This document shows positions 60,236 to 64,000 of a stretch of DNA of 64,000 nt, one piece after another. This DNA comes from Neoechinorhynchus agilis (lineage: Eukaryota > Acanthocephala), in NCBI GenBank assembly GCA_051530055.1, contig CM121342.1, forward strand, positions 8,122,001 through 8,186,000, in the 5' to 3' direction. The position numbers and the translations under genes were made by a program. Within the stretch, counting starts at the first letter, position 1. The number at the start of each line of letters is the position of its first letter. The notes beneath the pieces are model-generated. The model made no database searches and was not told the DNA's origin. It saw only the letters and a program-made list of their open reading frames with translations.

Positions 60236-63200
60236 ATGTCATCCAAGGGAGGAACTTCTACTCGTCCCAGGACATTCTTTGACATTCAAATCGGGGGAGA
60301 TCCAGGTGAATATCTTCTTTTTTTTGTCACTCCTATCGAATGCCCATCAACTAATTTCATTCAGCGGGTCGGATTGTTTTTGAACTGTTCAAAGACGTTT
60401 GCCCTCGAACATGTGAGAATTTCAGAGCCCTTTGCACAGGTTAGATAGCCAGGCTTACTAGTTCTTTTGCTCCGTTGAACTTCTCAGGTGAACGAGGTCT
60501 AGGTCTAAACTCCTACAAAAAACTGTGCTTCAAGAACTCCAAGTTTCACCGTGTTATAAAAGATTTTATGGTTCAAGGTGGCGATATTACCGAAGGAAAC
60601 GGAACTGGCGGTGAGTCCGTGTATGGAGGCGTTTTCGCCGATGAAAATTTCGATGTTATGCATGATCGACCGTTCTTACTGTCGATGGCTAATCGAGGGA
60701 AAAACACCAATGGATCCCAGTTTTTTATTACGACCATTGAAGCCCCTCATCTAAATGGAAAAAACGTTGCATTCGGTCACGTAAGTTCAGTGACTTACTT
60801 AAGAGTCGGGTTTTTGTTTGTTATCAAACTCTGAAACGTCCATTATCCGACCACTGTTCTTGAATTCTTTTTTGAACAATGAAGCTGAATTTTGGGGTTT
60901 TTGAGGGGAGGGAAATCTCGTATCCGAATGATGTTCAATCCCAATTGGAACGCGAATGGTAGACGATTCGTTCTACTGTGTTTGAAGTAATTTGTGCCTT
61001 TATCAAGATGATGCCCTTAGATTAAGTTTAAAAGAAAAATTGAATTCTACAAATTACTTTACTTTTGTTATTCAATGTTCAGAATAAACTTTTCAAAATG
61101 CTCCAGTTCGTCACTGAACAATAATCGAAGGTATCGACATCGTCAAGAAGATCGAATCCATTGAAGTTGATGATTTGAAAGTTCCAATTTGCGACGTTCT
61201 AATCAGTCATTGCGGCGAGCTCGTTCTTCGTAGTAAGAAAAAGGTTGAACAACATGAGGAAAGCCTTAATTCTGATCAGTCGACTGAATCTAAGCCGAGT
61301 GCTGCAGTTGAAAAAAAAGAGGGTAGTGAAGAGAAGCAGAGGCGTGAGGAGCCGGTTTCATTGGCGCCTGACGAGGACGACGATCAGGTTGTTTGTAGTG
61401 TAAAGCCCGAGGAGATTCCCGAAGGTCCATCTCACAAGTACTTGAGCCGTGTAAGTAAAGTTTGTCCGGATGAAAAGGAGACTGACCGTGGTGGATCTGG
61501 AAGGAAATACGATGCACTTGGTAGGAAAGTGATTGGACGTGGGAATTTGCGATATTCCGGAAAGAGTAGATCGAGATCATCGACCCCTGTTCTTTGGCGG
61601 ATGGCGTTGAGGGAGCGAAGTCGAAGGATGAGAGGGGGAAGGAACGGAGGAGGTCAGGAGAACAGCGGCGTTGGTGATAATGAGGAGAAACAGCGGGATC
61701 TATCTAGTCCGCCGCGAAGCGGACATCAACGGTCTCTTAATCGATTAAGTCAGTCTAAGGCGGTTCGAAATGTTTCTCACGATAGAGATGACGATGATTT
61801 TTGATAGGGTTTTACATTAATCATCGGTGGTAGAACTCGAGGTGAGAGGAAAGGAATACGCGAAGAAAGTAGATCGAGTAAGAAGAGTCCTTTGAAGGAA
61901 AAGAAAAAGTCGCCCGCTGAAAAGAGTACCACTAAAGTGGACGATGATGATCACAGAAGACGACGAAAACGAAATAGATCAGTCAGTTCAATGGAGAAGT
62001 GTCGACAGCTTAGAAGTTTAAGCTGCAAAGATTCTATTGATCGTCACTCACGTCACGATGGTGGGAAACAGGATCAAGCGGAGAAACGACGGGAATCCCG
62101 TAAACGAGAAGATCCGGTGAATCGAAAACGATACGAAGATCTCGATGTGGGTTCCAATGACGATGCCGGTAGATCAAAACGAAAAGATCACCGTCGAAGG
62201 CACTGTGAACGCCACCGGGACTCAACGAGTGTCGAAAAGCGTAGATCGAGTGAGTGTTCGCCTCACTCGAAACGTCGGTCAGGTCGATCAAAACGGTCCC
62301 GTTCAAGACAACGGCGAAGATCGTCTTCACGTGAGGAAAGAAGGGCGAGGAGATACCGACACGAATCAGCTGAACGAATACAGCAATCATCATCACCACA
62401 TCAATGCCGTCATCGGTCACCTGAAGTGTCCCGCCACCGTCGTCGTCGTCGTCGGAGATCATCTACTGGTGAGTCATTATCGGCTCGCCGTGGTACTCGT
62501 CGGTCAAGAAGTCTAACAGACGACCGTTCTCAATCACAGCAACAAATCCGATGTTTCATCCGTGAGCGCCGTCATTTGGAAGGACCGGTCCTACGTACGT
62601 TCACGAGCACAATGCGAGCCGATGATAAAGTTTCGTTTCTTTTTAAGTTCATAGCTCAATCTCTTGATCAAGATGATTTCGACTTGTCATACAATCGAGC
62701 ACCACGAAGCGACCTTGCGCCGGGTCTTCGAGGCCCATTGCCAGGCGCTCCTAGAGATGACCGCGAACCAGAGGAACAAATCGATGTCGTGTTCGCCAAA
62801 ACACGAAATCAAACGATGTCACAAGCTAAATTGGTACCTAGTTCAAGCAGTTTTAAAGGATGGGCTCATTTCGATGTGGTGAGAAGAAATGTCGCCAAGG
62901 CTACATCTGCTTCTCGGTTGGCTCCATCGTCTAGATCAAAAGATAAGTCTTCCAAAAGTGAAGTCTCTGATGTTGTCAAGAAACTTCAGGCTCTTTCGTC
63001 CGGTGGAACTGGCCAACAAGGAACTTCTCATAGGAAACGATCAATGAGTCCAACTCGCAAACGCAAGCAAAGGTCGCCAAGCCCACGCAGACATCGAAAG
63101 AGGCGACGGTCCACAACTTCGTCCTCGTCCACAACCTCAAATACAACGTCTTCGTCATCTGATACGTCCTCGTCTTCAAATACCGATTCAAGTGCAAGTT

Positions 63201-63295
63201 CAAGCAGATCTTCATCAAAGGTAACGACTTCAAGCACAGCTTCAAGTTCATCGAGCAGTCGAAAAAGAGTTCCAAGGAGAAAAAGACATCGCTGA
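60236..63295 (+). CDS. PPIG: RS-rich nuclear cyclophilin (PPIG/NKTR type peptidyl-prolyl isomerase)
   Basis: Cyclophilin with a long arginine/serine tail; such proteins sit in splicing speckles and bind RNA polymerase II and SR proteins. Exons: 60236-60305 ([14 protein letters not shown]), 60365-60439 ([19 protein letters not shown]), 60488-60780 ([40 protein letters not shown]), about 61120-61761, 61807-63295. Active-site R, F and Q are kept ([11 protein letters not shown]). The cyclosporin-contact Trp position reads [12 protein letters not shown], histidine as in human PPIG. After the fold come [16 protein letters not shown] and [20 protein letters not shown], the PPIG/NKTR linker, then RS, basic and poly-Ser runs to the basic end RVPRRKRHR. 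Two long frames are separated by an in-frame TGATAG; a 45-base GT-AG intron (61762-61806) removes it. The acceptor of the about 338-base intron before 61120 is unclear. Confidence 0.9.
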
Positions 63296-63729
63296 GAATA
63301 CAATTCAAATGCGATTTAATATCCTCTCGTTGTGAGTGGCGTGTTCGGCCCTCCATAAAGCATCATTTTACTCAAAACACTTTCATGCTCATAATGGATC
63401 TCTAATTTTGTTTCACAGTTTACGTCACTTTTGAGAAGTTTGCGAATAAGAAGGAAAGTAACATTATAAAAAATGATTCGCTCCAGACGAATTGTGTTTG
63501 TTATTCCTTGTCCATCTTTTTATTGATATTATCTTGGGGTTAATGCATACACAAAAGCCATTTTCATTTTCACAAATTATAAAAAGCAAACCTATGTTTA
63601 TTCTCATATTAGAATACATTCACAGCACAACGCCATTTCTTTAATTTTCAAGTGCTGTAAATGATTTCTAATATGAGAATAAACTTAATTTCAAGAAAAA
63701 GTAATTTAATTTGAAATGAGAACAGTTTA
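63296..63729. other. 3' flank of the cyclophilin gene
   Basis: AT-rich, with an inverted repeat at 63595-63684. No gene is seen. A likely poly(A) region was not singled out. Confidence 0.5.
63595..63684. repeat. Inverted repeat, arms of about 33 bp
   Basis: The left arm 63595-63628 (GTTTATTCTCATATTAGAAT, then CACAGCAC) pairs with the right arm 63652-63684 (GTGCTGTAAA, then ATTCTAATATGAGAATAAAC-like bases), with a 23-base loop. It is a MITE-like foldback beside the LINE piece at 63.7 kb. Confidence 0.8.
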
Positions 63730-64000
63730 TAAACATCCACGCCACCGATCTGGATCATTCAGCTGCCGTCCTTGTTTAATGGTCAAACGTACGGATTCAA
63801 AAGTTCCTTAGTTGCACAGTCAGGCTGATGTTTTGCTAAAGGAATTCTCCTGCTCTCGGATCGTCAGTACGACATCCTGCGCCGCGGTAAAAAAAGTTCC
63901 GATTGCTTAATAATTTCGACTCATGTCCATGTATTTGTTCTTTTCGCGATCCTCAGTGGTGGTTTTTTCTCCCCCTCCGGTTTAACAGCGGCGAATTTTA
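63730..64000 (-). mobile_element. LINE-like retroelement family A, 3' end, continuing past the window
   Basis: Bases 63765-64000 are the reverse complement of 58985-59221 with about one difference (an A-run length). The minus-strand end reads ESVRLTIKQGRQLNDPDRWR, the C-terminus of family A. Relative to the 59-kb copy it keeps about 28 extra bases (63737-63764). It shares the same internal deletions with that copy, so both derive from one already decayed ancestor. Confidence 0.85.

Noticed and set aside
62034-63356. Frames of 72-142 codons on both strands within the RS tail of the cyclophilin
   Set aside because: Low-complexity RS/Ser-rich coding DNA opens other frames; none shows a motif.

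Overview
The window looks like nuclear DNA of an invertebrate animal. It is AT-rich, its genes are cut by very short GT-AG introns (mostly 43-53 bases), and it carries animal genes: glycogen debranching enzyme, the meiotic helicase HFM1/Mer3, TFIIB, the APC/C activator Cdh1/Fizzy-related and an RS-rich nuclear cyclophilin. It also has a Penelope-like element and several decayed LINEs. I cannot name the species or phylum from sequence alone.

Layout. 1-2.7 kb: the 5' half of AGL (minus strand), running off the left edge. 2.7-7.9 kb: AT-rich DNA without a recognised gene. 8.05-14.28 kb: HFM1 (plus) in about 23 exons; one intron holds a foldback element with a hammerhead-like core. 14.47-14.86 kb: a small unknown convergent gene (minus). 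14.9-17.6 kb: repeats and a hairpin. 17.6-20.24 kb: two Penelope-like copies, head to tail, both broken. 20.25-33.39 kb: a 13-kb satellite array of about 29 units of about 454 bp, ending in a 23-base run of N. 33.4-39.4 kb: LINE pieces, a long near-perfect hairpin and a possible stray exon. 39.55-40.45 kb: an intronless TFIIB gene (minus). 40.8-42.0 kb: tandem and direct repeats. 42.2-45.0 kb: a coiled-coil protein gene (minus). 45-55 kb: mostly gene-poor with nested LINE fragments. 55.3-57.4 kb: an intronless Fizzy-related/Cdh1 gene. 57.8-59.2 kb: a LINE remnant. 60.2-63.3 kb: a PPIG/NKTR-type cyclophilin. 63.7 kb to the end: an inverted, nearly identical copy of the 59-kb LINE tail.

The host genes do not form one pathway: they cover glycogen breakdown, meiotic crossing-over, Pol II initiation, cell-cycle proteolysis and splicing-speckle biology. 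The most unusual parts are the satellite with recurring minus-strand open frames, the Penelope tandem touching it, the hammerhead-like foldback, the Cdh1 protein that lacks the usual C-terminal Ile-Arg tail, and the near-identical inverted LINE tails bracketing the cyclophilin gene. Exon joins were worked out by eye from reading frame, GT/AG sites and remembered family sequences, so single boundaries may be off by some bases.
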